NCBI GenBank assembly: GCA_030015575.1
Contig: JASDDO010000026.1
Location: 72,317,433-72,381,432 of the forward strand
DNA from: Agapanthus africanus
Lineage: Eukaryota; Streptophyta; Magnoliopsida; Asparagales; Amaryllidaceae
Direction of reading: 5' to 3'
DNA: 64,000 nucleotides
Position 1 is the first letter of the stretch. Every line of letters starts with the position of its first letter. The notes under the pieces are model-generated. The model searched no databases. It was given only the letters and a program-made list of their open reading frames with translations, and had not been told where the DNA came from. Of the stretch, positions 22,601-32,684 are shown piece after piece. The translations under genes were made by a program, and so were the position numbers.

Positions 22601-25143
22601 TTCAGGGTCATCAACCAAAAAAATTACACTAGACCAATGATCTGCAATAATCCCAGCTTTGAGTCGACGACCAAGCAAGTTGTGTGTCGCTTGACAGAGA
22701 ATGTTGGTTTCTATCAATGTTTTAAAAGCGGCAAAAAAAGCAGAGCGAGCGAAATGCATGGCCGCTTTGGCCGCTCAAAACTCAGCAAATCTTACTTTGG
22801 TTTAATTTTGTTATTTCTTGTAAGTTGTTTGTTAAACATTGATTCTAAATGGCTTTCTGACTACTTTTAAATACTTGAGCCCCTCCTGTGGCGAGTTTCG
22901 AGGTCAAAAACGATATTGTTCAAATTCAAAAATCGCAAACTTGAAGTTTAAGCTACTCAAAACTCAACCGAAGATGCTCAAAAATCTTAGCCTTGAAATC
23001 AAAATCAAAACTCATAAACCCTAATTGCCCGACCCGTTGCTTCGAAGCCAAACTTTAACACCCTCGCATCTCTAAGTCGAAGTTTCCAAGTCGAAATCCT
23101 AGCCGGTCATAGTTGAAGCCTCCAAGTCAACATCTAGTGTCGGAGTTGAAGCCGATGCCTGTAGGTAGAATTCCCCAAAACTATAGTTCGAAGTAATGAC
23201 CAGATTAATGAAATTAATATAAGTATTGGAAATTTAGATGTTAATAATCACGCCAAATGAAATACATACTCATTATAAGACATTATAAAGGAGTTAACAT
23301 CATTAAAGAGGGTGTAATAACTAAAAATATTAAAACTACACCATAAACCTATAAATACACCCTAATAAATAAGAAATAGAGTATATTTCAAAAAAAAATA
23401 GGACATAGAGTATGGTTACCCGATTAAAGGGGTGGGAATATCACCCAGCTTAAGCCGAAAAAACGGAGCGGTGGAGAGCACTCCGCCTCTTAAGCGGTCG
23501 CTTTTTAACCGTTTCTATATGATTTGACTATTTGACCATAACTTGTTGAAATAAGAATTCTTATTGATAATATACTCCAAGTGAAAAAATATCTAGTGAA
23601 AGTCTCTAATAACAATAAGTAAAATCAAGAAAACTCAAAAAAGAATCGAGCAATGTTGGATCTTATGAGCTAAAATAGACTCAAAAGAAACAAGAGAAGT
23701 TAAAATGTATGAATTAACCAAACATGTGAGACCGTGAGTGCATGTAATGTTTGTTTCCTAATAAAAAAGTAATTTTGTAAGTAATAATAAATTGTCATTG
23801 TTTAACATCAAACTTAAGTTCTTTAGGCCATTAAGGTAACCCATCTATATCGATAAACATAGCCAAGGTTCAAGTGGGTTCTAAGTCACCACAAACTAAT
23901 AAAACAACAAAAACTACTTCGTATAAAAACTATAGAGCGAGAACTATTAAGAAAAGAGCAAAAAAGAGCAACACTAAATGATAAAAAAATATAAACTAAG
24001 CTAGCCATTGTGATATGAAGTAGGCGGACCTAATTCAGAACAGTCTACTCTCCTCTAAGGAGAGTGATTAGGAAATTTGCAAAACAGTCATCCCTTTCTA
24101 TGATTGCCCAGTAAACCATTGTAGGCAAATAAGGGCCTGTTTGGGAATGGAGTTGAGTTTTGTAAACCGTGGTTTCATATAGTTAGCAAAAGTTAACTCC
24201 AAAATGCTAACTTTAGCCTGTTGGGCAACCATTTTGGAGTTGAGATTACTGTAATTTTTCAACCTTAAACTGCGGTTATCTCAACTCCAATCTGATCAAA
24301 GCTTACTAAACTCCATATTTTGAGTTTAGGGCTTGCAAACCATAGTTTGCATGCCTCCTACCTCCGCTTTAAAATAAACAATGGTTATCCCAACTTTGTA
24401 TCCAAACAGGGCCTAAATGTTAAACTTCAAGACAATCGTAGCCCTCAATGAAGCTCACTGTAAGTCCATTTCCTGTAATTTGGACTTTCTTTCCCTTTAT
24501 GCGCTTGTAGCTTTTGGGAAGTTTTGAAGTTCATTAATGTCTTTTTATTGGCATATTTGGAGTACTAATTAATTAGCCCACATTTTCCTTAAAAAGAATA
24601 AAATCAAACAAATCAAGCCAATGTTTGATTTTGAATGTCAAATCAAATATAACCATGACATTTCTGTCAGAAAAAATATAACCATGTCATTCGACCTATG
24701 AATCTAATGCAGGAATCAGCAGTAAACAAATCTAAAGAAATATGCTATTTGGATAGAAACTATAGTTAAAAAATCGTAAAAGCGTGCCTCCAGTGTGATC
24801 TAAAATTATCCCCTGAATCAGTGAGAAAACCAACACCCCCAACAAAATCCCAAGCTATTACAAGCTGACAACAATAGTCTAAATCCCCAAAATCCCATAA
24901 TGCCCCAAACTCGATCTAACTCCTAAATCACCACACAGCTCTCAGAATCAAAATCAATCTGCAGAAAAAACGAGAAGGGTTCAAAGAGGGACCTTGAAAG
25001 AGGAGCTTTTGAGCGGTTTCGTTGGGATCCATGTCGCACTCTTTGAGCATTGCGTAAATCTCATCGTCGCTGTGATTCTTCGCGATCTCCTTCAGGTTCT
25101 GGATCGTCTTCCGAATCGAAACCCTAGATGAAGACCCGCTCAT
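1231..25143 (-). CDS. GIP1L: GBF-interacting protein 1-like gene (DUF1296 family), first six coding exons
   Basis: Joined exons on the minus strand are 25143-24993, 19047-19004, 17640-17541, 15457-15331, 5466-4889 and 1624-1231. All phases agree, giving about 464 codons; the C-terminus lies outside the window. GIP1 proteins are nuclear partners of G-box-binding bZIP factors and promote their DNA binding; this role is known for the family and inferred here. The first two exons encode the family N-terminal domain, with a helical [10 protein letters not shown] segment, then [21 protein letters not shown], then the basic [13 protein letters not shown]. Next come an RGG-type stretch, a long Ser-rich low-complexity region, and a conserved [11 protein letters not shown] / [12 protein letters not shown] block typical of the longer GIP1-like paralogues. 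The gene is stretched to more than 25 kb by intronic transposons. An extra exon inside the 9.9-kb intron cannot be excluded, although the phases join without one. Confidence 0.9.
1625..4888 (-). other. Intron 5 of the GIP1-like gene
   Basis: A 3.26-kb GT-AG intron. It holds an A-tailed retroelement-like block at 2483-3797. The rest is unclassified AT-rich sequence with short fragments containing GGCGCTAGGC-type motifs near 4010 and 4660-4725 that resemble decayed hAT termini. No further exon was recognised. Confidence 0.75.
2483..3797 (+). mobile_element. A-tailed retroelement or retroposed sequence with internal GC-rich repeats
   Basis: The block ends in a run of seven A (about 3791-3797) and is flanked by ATTATAGG on both sides (about 2475-2482 and 3800-3808), as for LINE-mediated insertion. 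Its last 200 bp look like a plant LINE or SINE 3' tail. The centre (about 3240-3500) is far more GC-rich than its surroundings and repeats a degenerate unit of about 27-30 bp built on GAGCTGCGAGCGGC and GCAAGGGGC. No protein is recognised. Confidence 0.5.
4889..5466 (-). CDS. GIP1L: GIP1-like exon 5 (Ser-rich low-complexity region)
   Basis: A 578-bp exon encodes residues 141-333. It is rich in Ser, Pro, Asn and Gln, including [15 protein letters not shown] and REVAVKKVV, the most conserved blocks of this part of the family. The acceptor is CTTTTGCAG and the donor AGAG-GTACTT. The region is probably disordered, as in relatives. The frame continues past the donor, so the exon end is set by the splice site and by the phase of exon 6. 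Confidence 0.88.
7270..8037 (-). mobile_element. 5'-truncated RTE-clade LINE fragment 1
   Basis: Minus-strand translation gives broken pieces of the end of an RTE-type ORF, including RWFVHV and [16 protein letters not shown]. The 3' end (7270) reads GGCTCAGTTGTTGT on the minus strand, the usual TTG-type tail of plant RTE elements. The sequence parallels fragment 2 at 8298-9136 but carries more frameshifts, so it is older. Confidence 0.75.
8098..9640. mobile_element. Non-autonomous hAT element with subterminal GGATACGGATA repeats
   Basis: The ends are imperfect 17-bp inverted repeats (CAGGATTGCATCTGGAT at 8098-8114; the right end reads inwards TAGGGTTGCATCTGGAT), 15 of 17 matching. Both subterminal regions (8110-8280, 9450-9635) are packed with GGATACGGATA motifs in both orientations, as in Ac-like hAT elements. 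No transposase is seen. The middle is occupied by a LINE insertion. No convincing 8-bp target duplication was found. Confidence 0.65.
8298..9136 (-). mobile_element. RTE-clade LINE fragment 2, inserted inside the hAT element
   Basis: Bounded by a perfect 19-bp direct repeat TTGTAAAAATAACATGACA (8279-8297 and 9137-9155), a target-site duplication. The minus strand encodes the end of an RTE reverse transcriptase: FADDIVLV (active-site Asp pair), [25 protein letters not shown], then after a frame break [12 protein letters not shown] and [15 protein letters not shown]. The 3' end is GGCTCAGTTGT. It is 5'-truncated just upstream of the FADD motif. Confidence 0.85.
9850..9955. repeat. Three imperfect tandem copies of a ~38-bp AT-rich unit
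   Basis: The phrase AAACTTGTTTAGTAAATATTCA and close variants recur about every 38 bp (three copies, drifting). It is non-coding intron DNA. Confidence 0.6.
10040..10494. mobile_element. hAT-type MITE with perfect 8-bp target duplication
   Basis: The 455-bp element starts CAAGGTTC and ends GAACCTTG, and is flanked by GTTTTTGG on both sides (10032-10039, 10495-10502). Subterminal regions are rich in CGAAACCGAAACC / GGTTTCGGTT motifs. No transposase is encoded. Confidence 0.82.
10656..13627 (-). mobile_element. Solo LTR of a chromovirus-type Ty3/Gypsy element
   Basis: A 2972-bp block starts TGTCATGCTCCGCTTCCC and ends GGTGTTACA, flanked by the 5-bp target duplication GAATG (10651-10655, 13628-13632). 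Its left end matches the LTR ends at 37783 and (reverse complement) 32673, so it belongs to the same broad family in minus orientation. No internal region remains, so it is a solo LTR left by LTR-LTR recombination. It includes a 36-bp tandem repeat and a GA tract near 13036. Confidence 0.88.
11530..11640 (-). repeat. 36-bp tandem repeat inside the solo LTR (about 3 units)
   Basis: The motif CGACCGATATAGCCCGGTAC recurs about every 36 bp. The same repeat, in opposite orientation, is at 27905-28012 in the other LTR, which proves the relationship of the two LTRs. Confidence 0.8.
15331..15457 (-). CDS. GIP1L: GIP1-like exon 4
   Basis: A 127-bp exon encodes residues 99-140, starting [13 protein letters not shown] and continuing with a Ser/Pro-rich stretch ending KPTIPIA. 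The acceptor TTTGATCAG and donor GCAAG-GTATAC are clear. It ends in phase 2 and joins in frame to exon 5 across 9.9 kb. Confidence 0.83.
15458..17540 (-). other. Intron 3 of the GIP1-like gene (GC-AG)
   Basis: A 2.08-kb intron beginning GCAAGT and ending TTTGATCAG. It contains a SINE at 16596-16762; the rest is AT-rich and unremarkable. Confidence 0.78.
16596..16762 (-). mobile_element. tRNA-derived SINE with (AAAT)n tail
   Basis: The minus strand has a Pol III A box (TAGCCTAGCGGT) and, about 45 bp later, a B box (GGTTCGAACTCC), then an (AAAT)n tail. It is flanked by a 15-bp target duplication TTTCCTAATTTATTT (16581-16595, 16763-16777). This matches the plan of plant tRNA-derived SINEs; the family is not named. 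Confidence 0.85.
17541..17640 (-). CDS. GIP1L: GIP1-like exon 3 (RGG-rich), followed by a GC-AG intron
   Basis: A 100-bp exon encodes residues 66-98 with [12 protein letters not shown] and the RGG-like [13 protein letters not shown]. The acceptor is CTCAACAG. Family comparison and the phase of exon 4 place the 3' end after CATG, where the intron begins with GCAAGT rather than GT. That is the usual GC-AG donor form. The next exon supplies AT to make Asp, giving SSHDAGGG as in relatives. Confidence 0.84.
17641..19003 (-). other. Intron 2 of the GIP1-like gene
   Basis: A 1.36-kb GT-AG intron with no recognised element or RNA gene. Confidence 0.75.
19004..19047 (-). CDS. GIP1L: GIP1-like exon 2 (basic FHEVKRKR segment)
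   Basis: A 44-bp exon completes the split codon of exon 1 as Asp and encodes [14 protein letters not shown], residues 51-65. This Lys/Arg-rich tail closes the DUF1296 domain. Acceptor TTTTCCAG and donor GAG-GTAAAT are good matches. It is too short to find without knowing the family, but the phase and motif agree exactly. Confidence 0.87.
19727..20670. mobile_element. Probable non-autonomous hAT-like element
   Basis: The ends (GGAGTTTTAAAAGGCGG and, inwards from the right, AGGGATTAAAAAGTGG) are similar inverted repeats. Flanks TTGATTCC (19719-19726) and TTGTTTCC (20671-20678) differ by one base and could be an 8-bp target duplication. Inside, a CT-rich stretch near 19920-20230 resembles a plant 5' leader and may be captured sequence. 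There is no transposase. Confidence 0.45.
22715..23510. mobile_element. Non-autonomous hAT-like element with 8-bp target duplication
   Basis: The element starts CAATGTTTTAAAAGCGGC and its right end reads inwards GGTTAAAAAGCGACCGC. It is flanked by perfect GTTTCTAT copies (22707-22714, 23511-23518). The ends carry further GC-rich inverted blocks around GGCCGCT / AGCGGTCG. The 796-bp body has no significant ORF. Confidence 0.68.
24133..24413. mobile_element. Tourist-like (PIF/Harbinger) MITE
   Basis: A 281-bp element with terminal GGGCCTGTTTGG inverted repeats and TAA on both sides (24130-24132, 24414-24416). These are the defining marks of Tourist-like MITEs. The interior is full of imperfect inverted copies of GGAGTTGAGAT / AACTCCAA. 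Confidence 0.92.
24993..25143 (-). CDS. GIP1L: GIP1-like exon 1 (start codon, DUF1296 N-terminus)
   Basis: It encodes residues 1-50 plus one base. The start ATG at 25143-25141 has A at -3 and follows a pyrimidine-rich leader; no earlier in-frame ATG fits the family. The peptide holds the GIP1 N-terminal motif ([30 protein letters not shown]), which resembles a UBA-like helical fold. The donor is CAAG followed by GTCCCT. The open frame runs on into the intron for some 20 codons, so splicing defines the true exon end. Confidence 0.93.
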
Positions 25144-25420
25144 CTTCGCAAAAGAAAGAAAGAGAGACAGCTGAGAATTTATTTGGTTTTTAAAGGAAAG
25201 GGGCGAAATGGGGGAGATTTTTGGGGGTTTCGAATTTGTTTTATGCAAAGAAGAAAGGGAAATGAGAGAGAGCCTGGGTCTAGGTTTTTAGCCCCTTTGC
25301 TTGCGTTTTTTTTTATTGGACAAGCGCATGAAATTGGTAAAGGAGGTTGTTCAGATTGGTCACTTGATTTTGGTGGTTAAAGACATGTTTGTCTCAAGAA
25401 CTTATGTTGTCCTGGGTGTT
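25144..25420 (-). promoter_or_regulatory. 5' leader and proximal promoter of the GIP1-like gene
   Basis: Upstream of the ATG on the minus strand is a CT-rich leader (25144-25290, with CTCTCTTTCTTTCTTTTGCG next to the ATG), a form common in plant core promoters lacking a strong TATA. A CCAAT-like box lies near 25312-25320. No convincing TATA box is seen at the expected distance. The transcription start is not determined. Confidence 0.5.
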
Positions 25421-25861
25421 TGTAATGATCAGGGAATTACGTTGGAGTTGACCTGACTCAAGCTTGGTCGGGGCCTGTTTGTTTAGCAGGAGTTTGAAAA
25501 ATCAAGACTTCCGGAGCATGGCGTAATATTTTTTTATTGGGGAAATTGTTGTTAAGCCCATGAGATTTAAAAGCAAGGCTTGTGAATAAACCGCTAGTAA
25601 CAAGGATTTCTTTGTTTAAATCCCTAGACTACAATTTTGATATTATTTTTTGCAAGGATTTGTGCATGTGCGTTGCACGTGATAAATGTAACATTTTTTA
25701 TATTAATAAATAACAAAATGCCATATGGCATGTCTAGGACCTAGGATTGTAAGGATTAATTGTTTTTGTCTCTTTGCATGATGATATGGAGAACCTGTAC
25801 ATGGAAAAAAAAATCCCTTTTTTCTTTATTTCTTTTAAAAAAGGAGAGGGTGAACATCTAA
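25421..25861. other. Intergenic sequence, nothing recognised
   Basis: AT-rich. A lone GGGCCTGTTTG near 25468 resembles a Tourist-type terminus, but no partner end was found. Confidence 0.5.
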
Positions 25862-26420
25862 TGTAACATCCTGATCCGATCGTAAGTTTTTTCTTTTCTT
25901 TTTTTTTTGAATATGCTGGATTTTGTTATATTATTATTATTATTTTAAGTTGGAGTTTAATACTTTTTAATTAAGAGAAAACATATAATTATGGTTTTTT
26001 AACTTTGTTAATTAAATAATAATTAGTATTTAGAAATTGTTTTCTAATCAAATAGTATGATATTTTAATATACTTATAATATTTATTGTCTGCTTTGGTT
26101 TTAACTAAATAAATAATAATAGTATGATTGTTTTAAAAAAATATATTTATTATTTAAGTTTGTTTGATAACTTATTAAGCTCTTATTTTAATTTACATCT
26201 AATATATTTTCAAATATTAGTTTATGTAACCAAATATATTATGGTTGTCTAAATAGTTATGATATTTAACATTTAGAAAGTTGTTTTTATAAATCTAGTA
26301 TTATTTTATCTCTTTTAAACCGACCATAATCTATTTATACAACCATATCATATTTTAAACTATTCTATATATTTTATCTCCCGAGACAAATCTATACCTA
26401 TTTTAATCATATACATATTT

Positions 26421-26423
26421 AAA

Positions 26424-26486
<63 letters not shown>
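26421..26486. repeat. (TA)n microsatellite
   Basis: An uninterrupted TA run of about 65 bp inside the old LTR. Confidence 0.95.
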
Positions 26487-26488
<2 letters not shown>

Positions 26489-27904
26489 AACAACCTTTAC
26501 AAACTTCCCCATAATTTAATCTCTTTAACAGTATTTGGATATCTCTTCAAATATATTTCTCTCTCTTCGGTATTTTATTCTCCTGTCTTATAACAGTTTT
26601 ACATATATACATTATTATCATCTTTCTCTTCCTCATATAAATCAACCTTCTCTTTCTTTCCCATCGTAATATTTTCTTCTTATTCAAAATTACCTGAGCC
26701 ATCAAAGCTTGGAATTGCGCTTCGTGTCGTCGTATTTATTCGTCTCCGAGGCAAGCACTCATTATTTTTAGTCGATATAATATCGGCGAATCTCTCAGCT
26801 ATTGCTGATAAATAATATTATCATACAAATTATATATATAACTATTTGTATTATATAATCTTTGGTCATATTGATATATTATGTTCTTGATGTTTTATTA
26901 TTGTTTTATATAAAAATATCATGTGATCATATTTACTTAACTAATATATAATGTAAATTTAAACCCATATTGCTTGTATGTGCTATTAATTATTCATACT
27001 CATGTATATAATTGTCTGCTGTAATTTTTTTTATTGTGTGTGTGTGTCTCTATATATAATACATTTAAATATACAATATAAAGTGTGGTTATAAATAATA
27101 TATTAATACAGTAGGTAAATTATTAATATATTTAATTAGAGCAGTTGTGGATATGATAAGTTATAACAACATCGATTATTAGTATATATTAGTGATAATC
27201 ATATATAATACACTAAAACGGTATAATATATTTTATGTATATAGGTGTACAATATTAATAATTATTAACATGACACATAGTAGTGTGGGTATTAATGATG
27301 TTTATATATTAAGTAAAGGTATATATATACATACACACACATATATAGATATTATAAATATAACAGCACAAGTCTCGGTTTTAGTTAATTCAGATAGTTA
27401 TATAGTATATTATAATAATGCATTCATATTTAATTACAAATTATTTTTTGTTAAATGCTGTAGCTATTGGAATTGTTCAATTAGAATCAAACGCTCTTTA
27501 AAATGATGTTGCATAAATAACCTTATTAAATATTGATGTTATGACATGCTTATTGTTATCATTGGCGTACACAAGAACACTTTTTAACATGTTTTATACA
27601 TGCGAGACCATTATTGATTGATATGTACGAAAACACCTTGACATCACATGCTTGTTCACGACTATTGTTTTCTTATATTAAAACATGATCTCTAATTAGA
27701 ATGCTGGATTATATACCGTGCACAATTTATACTGTTTACATGTTTCATTTCTATACAATTAACATGATATTATAAGTTCCAGTCCAGTCATCATTTTGAT
27801 TAGTAGTTGAATTCACTATCATGTTAGTTATAGATACGTGGGGTGTTGGGATAGTTTGAGTATGCGTTCGTTCGACAGAATTTCAGGAGTCCCATTGCCG
27901 GCAG

Positions 27905-28012
27905 CTTGTACCTGGCTATATCGGTCGCTTGTTACTGCAGCTCGTACCGGGCTATATCGGTCGCTTGTTACTGCAACTCGTACTGGGCTATATCGGTCGC
28001 TTGTTCATTGCA
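27905..28012 (+). repeat. 36-bp tandem repeat, three units
   Basis: The unit contains GGCTATATCGGTCGCTTGTT and repeats three times every 36 bp. Because 36 is divisible by 3, all units read as LYRSLV in one frame; there is no sign of a real gene. Confidence 0.85.
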
Positions 28013-29869
28013 CAGTTGGGCCCATGTTTTCTAACCCTTAGGGCCCTACCCTTGGGTTGGGAATACTCCTGCAGAGGTTGACGCACACGCTCGAACTCAC
28101 GATAGCATAAATTACCTTTTAGTGACCAGTTAGGATATGACTTGACTGACTTGACATGTTTACATGTTTGTTTCATATTATTATTATATCCATATATGTA
28201 TTAACATGCGCACACGGGCTTCACTGCAATCGCATATTCATGTTATCACGCCATATACACACTTTTACGTTGAGTGCTTGTTACGTATTTTGACATCTCT
28301 GAGATTTGTCATCTCAGGTTTAGAGACGGATTTTCATGCCGAGCAAAATCAGAGCGATTATCAAGAATTTACAGAAAATCAGTAGCCCGTAAGTTTATTT
28401 CTTTTCAGTTAGCATTTAGCATGTGCGCCCTCGCGGAACGTTAAAAATAATGTATCTTTTTTGGATCTTGTATTTCGTTTATTAGGAACCCTTTATTATT
28501 TGGATATTTTATTGACCATATTTTTATCTCGTGAATTCATCAGTATTATTTGTTATTTATGCAGTATGATATTATTATTATATCTTGGATATTACCGTAC
28601 AGGTTCAGCTAGAGCTTCAGGTGTGATTATGGCAAGACAATTTCTTCTTGTCTATGAGCACTTACGGTTTCGGTCCATATTCCCGTATTCCAGGAATTGG
28701 GGTTGTTCACCGCCGAAAACAGAGACGAACTAGGATAGCTCGTCTTGTCTGAATTTGGGGGCAGATACTATTTGGACTTCTCCATCCACCTCTCCAAAAA
28801 TACCAAGTTGATTTATGGCACCATATATCGGAGGTTTGGACAGATGCAACTGTTGTAGCAGACTTCATCAGATTTTCCCTCATTTGTGAGGGGTTTTTGA
28901 TTGTGAGGACACTCTTCCCTATAGGTGTAAGCCCCTGCAGTTAATTACATTATTGCATTGCAATAACCACTTTCTCTTGTCCGGCAGTTCACTTCGTTTT
29001 GTGTGTGTTTTGTTTTATTTTGGTTGCCCATGGATTGTATACGGAGACTATTTTATGTCGTCGCCCGTAGGGCGCGGATCAGTCCAAATCCGTATATTTT
29101 AAATCTGGGTTTGGTTTATTTAAAGACCGTTAATCTGGTTTGAGACTAAGATCGACTTAAAATATATGAGTATTTGGGCCCAAATTATTTTAGTTTAAGA
29201 ACATCATGGTCCATTATCGCCATGTTTGGGGCGAATATTAGTTTAAGGACATTTCGGTCCAACATTTCTGTTTTGAGGACGGATATTAGTTTAAGGACAT
29301 TTCGGTCCAACATTCATCTTGCGCGCACGTGTATTTATTACATGGCGGAGTGAACGATGGCGACATGGAATGCGCCCAATTTGGGACGCGATCCGATTTA
29401 AGGTGTACACGTCAATTTAGAAGTGCATCAATGTGTGATGAAAGGAGTTATTGCTTGTCGGGACCAAACACATCTCTGAAGACGTTGAGAAATTACAACG
29501 ACATATATCAGAGATGTGAAAAGATGTACCCTTGAACCAAATCCCGTATTTGAGGGAAAAAGGGGTTGTGGTGAACCTAAGAATCGTTAGTCATATCTGA
29601 GACTAAGATTACCTTAGGAGATATGGGATGAATATCATATTGGATATCATCAGTGAGAGGTCATTAGTCATGTTTGAGACTAAGATCAGTTTGGAAATCA
29701 TGAGCAATATAGGCTCGGTTGATTTAAAAATCAAAGAGATTTAATTTCAGGAAACTTAGCCAATTTGGGCTGAGATTTGGTCTTTATACTACCCAGCAGT
29801 GTTAAACACTAATATATATAGTGCTCACGTGTGTTTCGCGTGGGGCACTGGAATAGTGCTGGGCACTAA

Positions 29870-32673
29870 TGTAACGACTATGAATTTACTGTATGAAAAT
29901 TTTCAATTTAATATACAGAAAGGAGTTTACAAGTCTGAGTACAATTTAAAAGTTATTTTTTGTTTAAGAACAACAAGAAACAACTTGTAGATCACTAGTA
30001 AAGCTCTTGCATTGCTGTGACGTAGCCCCTGTATTCGAACCCCATCAAACACATTATATTTTTTTCTGATTTTTCTTTTAAACGTTTTGGAAGCCTAAAA
30101 GTTTACACGTGCAATGCATATAAAAATGAAAAGCCAGAGAAAACAAACATGTGCACATTGGAGTTAATAAGGACAAGTACACGTGGCCAAAATCCTCCGG
30201 CTCAACTTACCAATTCGACCGGCGAGATCCACCAAAGGGCCGACGCCGACGGTCCCTCCGTAGGCAATGAGGCCCGTACTTTGCACAAGTGTCGTTTCCC
30301 CTACCTCTAACTCCCATGCACTGTTTCATTGCTCTGCAATCAAACAGAGACCCATCAATTCCCCAATTTATCATATTTTAATGCATTTTAATTCACTCTT
30401 TTAATTCCAGAACCCTAATTCTACATTATAAATACTACACATACCCTAGCCTCTCCTCATTCTAAAAATTATAGCCAAAATTCTCAAACTTTTCTAAGTA
30501 CAAAAAAATTACAAGTGGAGTTAGCAAGAGATCGACTTCCGGCGAGGATCGAAGAAAGTTCCGACGATCCCGCGACGCCATGAAGATCAACACTCTCTCG
30601 TCTACCTTTTTTTTAGGATAACTAGCTAGTAAGTCCCTTCCTATTCTCTCTTTCTTCTTGAAAAGTTCTCTTTTTCAAAACACGTCGGTAAGTGGAGTTA
30701 ATACCGACATTTTATTCTAAACTCTAAAAAGTTCACTTTTTCTTACATATTTTTCATCCATATTCTTATACCATGTTTGTAATCATATAACTAATGGTTA
30801 GAACAGACTTTCACTTAGAAATATCATGAAACATGATCTTAATTTAACTTTTACATTAAAATACCATGAACTTCACATATATCTCTTTTAGTATTTTTGT
30901 TAATCATGCTTTTAGAAAAATTCACGGGGTAATGACCTACCCTACACAAACACACATGATTCCATGGCACGATTCTTTTTGAACATATTTTTGTGGCGAA
31001 TGCAATATATTTCATTAAAATACCATCTACTATAAAAACAGTTTTCTTTATGATTATATTTTAAAATTTCTTTGCAAATAAGCCTCTACAACCCTCTTTA
31101 GGGGACCCGCTATTGGATGGTGTGGATTATCGCACATCCTTGGGCTAGTAGAGCGAGATGCAGACCTCCTCACGGAGCATTCGGTCTCGAAAAGTTATCA
31201 ATACGATTTTTAAGAAAAACGCAATTTTCTACTTAATAATAAAAATAATTTTTAATAATTATATAAATATTATAAAATCTATATATTTTCAAAATAAAAT
31301 AACCTTATATTTTTTTCAAAGGAAAGAATTACGAATTTCATCAAAATACCATCAAGATACCAACGAAAGTCAAGTTTTACAATAAAATACCATGAACTAT
31401 TCAAGTTAATCTATTATCACTAAAATACTTCAATTCTTAAAATTCACATTCATGGAAATCCTAAATAATATAAATAATTTCTCGAGATTATTTTGAACTA
31501 TATCTTAAAAAAATATTTTTTATAAAACCCCCTCGAGTTATATAAAATTACATTTAAAGACTGTAGTAAATATGGGTTTAAGCGGGATCAATTCTCTTGA
31601 GCCTCAGAGAACCGGAGAAAGTGAGTGCTTGCCTATTTAAGGTAGAAAAACCTAATGGTGTTATCAATGGTAATTGTCTTGGAAAAAGACACAAATCCTG
31701 CCGTCCATGTGCAACAGTTACCGATAACTCCCGAACATAATTCATGATCTAAAGCAGTTGCAATTGTCTGACTCAGTCTGAGTCTAAATCAAACTTGAAT
31801 CCAAACTCTAATATGTATACTTGAACCTGGACCTGAATACCAGAACAATATCAATATACAAACATGACTTGACCTGACCGAACCATGGCTATAACTTGAC
31901 TTGATTACATGATTACTTGTTTACATTCTGAACCTAATTACAAGAACAACTTGTATCGATGGTTTCGGCAAGTCTGATAATTGTAATCTATATAAAACAT
32001 TACACGGGGTTAACGGGGTAGATTGGTACGGAATGTATTAGAAGTGTAACGAGATGGTCACTAAAAGACACTTACATGGACTCCTGTGCCGTTGTCCCGT
32101 GGGTTTTGACGGGGCCTTGTACTACCTGTTACCATAGTCCACAGAGCAAGTTGGACCCCTCTCGTATACACTGATACTTTCTGTACCAAGCTACAAATAA
32201 CTATGCTAGGATAATAAACTGATACCTGTATAACTTAACAGTTTCCTTCCACTTTACTTGTTGTATTCCTTTCTTTCTTTTGGGACTTACCGAGCGCTAG
32301 TCCACTGACGAGGTTCATGTCTATTTCTTTCTTTGGAATGTTCGTCGGGAGGACAGGACTCTCAGGAGACTGAGCCTAGTCAAGAGTAATTGGATCAGAT
32401 TGAGGTACAGCCGGACTACCAGGTTTACTTGTACTTATCTTCCAGTTTGTATGCCACTGTTTAAGCATTGCTTTTATCATTGTACTTTTCCTTTTCAAAT
32501 TAGTTGTATTGTAAAGATGAATGTTAATAAAAGTTGATGTTCATTTTATACTCTTGTCATTTATTGTGCATTTTATATATTGCTTAATTACGCTTGACGT
32601 ATTTATTTCTTAGTAAATACGTCGCGTGCCTGCCGCATCTCCGCCTCCGTACACCGGGAAGCGGGGCGTGACA
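29870..32673 (+). mobile_element. Solo chromovirus-type LTR nested in the Tat-like LTR
   Basis: A 2804-bp block starts TGTAACGAC and ends GGGGCGTGACA, flanked by the 5-bp target duplication ACTAA (29865-29869, 32674-32678). Its right end is the reverse complement of the left end of the LTR at 37783 (TGTCACGCCCCGCTTCCC). It is plus-oriented with no internal region. The disrupted host resumes with the same CACGTG-bearing repeats on both sides, which confirms a simple insertion. Confidence 0.88.
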
Positions 32674-32684
32674 ACTAATCTTTT

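Larger units (their letters stand above)
19048..24992 (-). other. Intron 1 of the GIP1-like gene (5.9 kb)
   Basis: A GT-AG intron that carries two hAT-like elements and one Tourist-like MITE. Between them, 20671-22706 and 23519-24129 are AT-rich with nothing recognised. Confidence 0.78.
25862..28711 (+). mobile_element. Old chromovirus-type LTR, plus orientation
   Basis: It starts TGTAACATCC. The part 27830-28460 is clearly the reverse complement of 11050-11700 in the solo LTR (the same 36-bp repeat, and the phrase GTTTATTTCTTTT..AGTTAGC). Similarity continues weakly to about 28711. Target duplications and the exact right end are not determined, and no internal coding follows. It contains a 60-bp TA microsatellite. 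Confidence 0.6.

Noticed and set aside
28161..28733. Two short plus-strand ORFs near 28.2-28.7 kb
   Set aside because: They lie in the old LTR, share no motif with known proteins and have no continuity with the related LTR.
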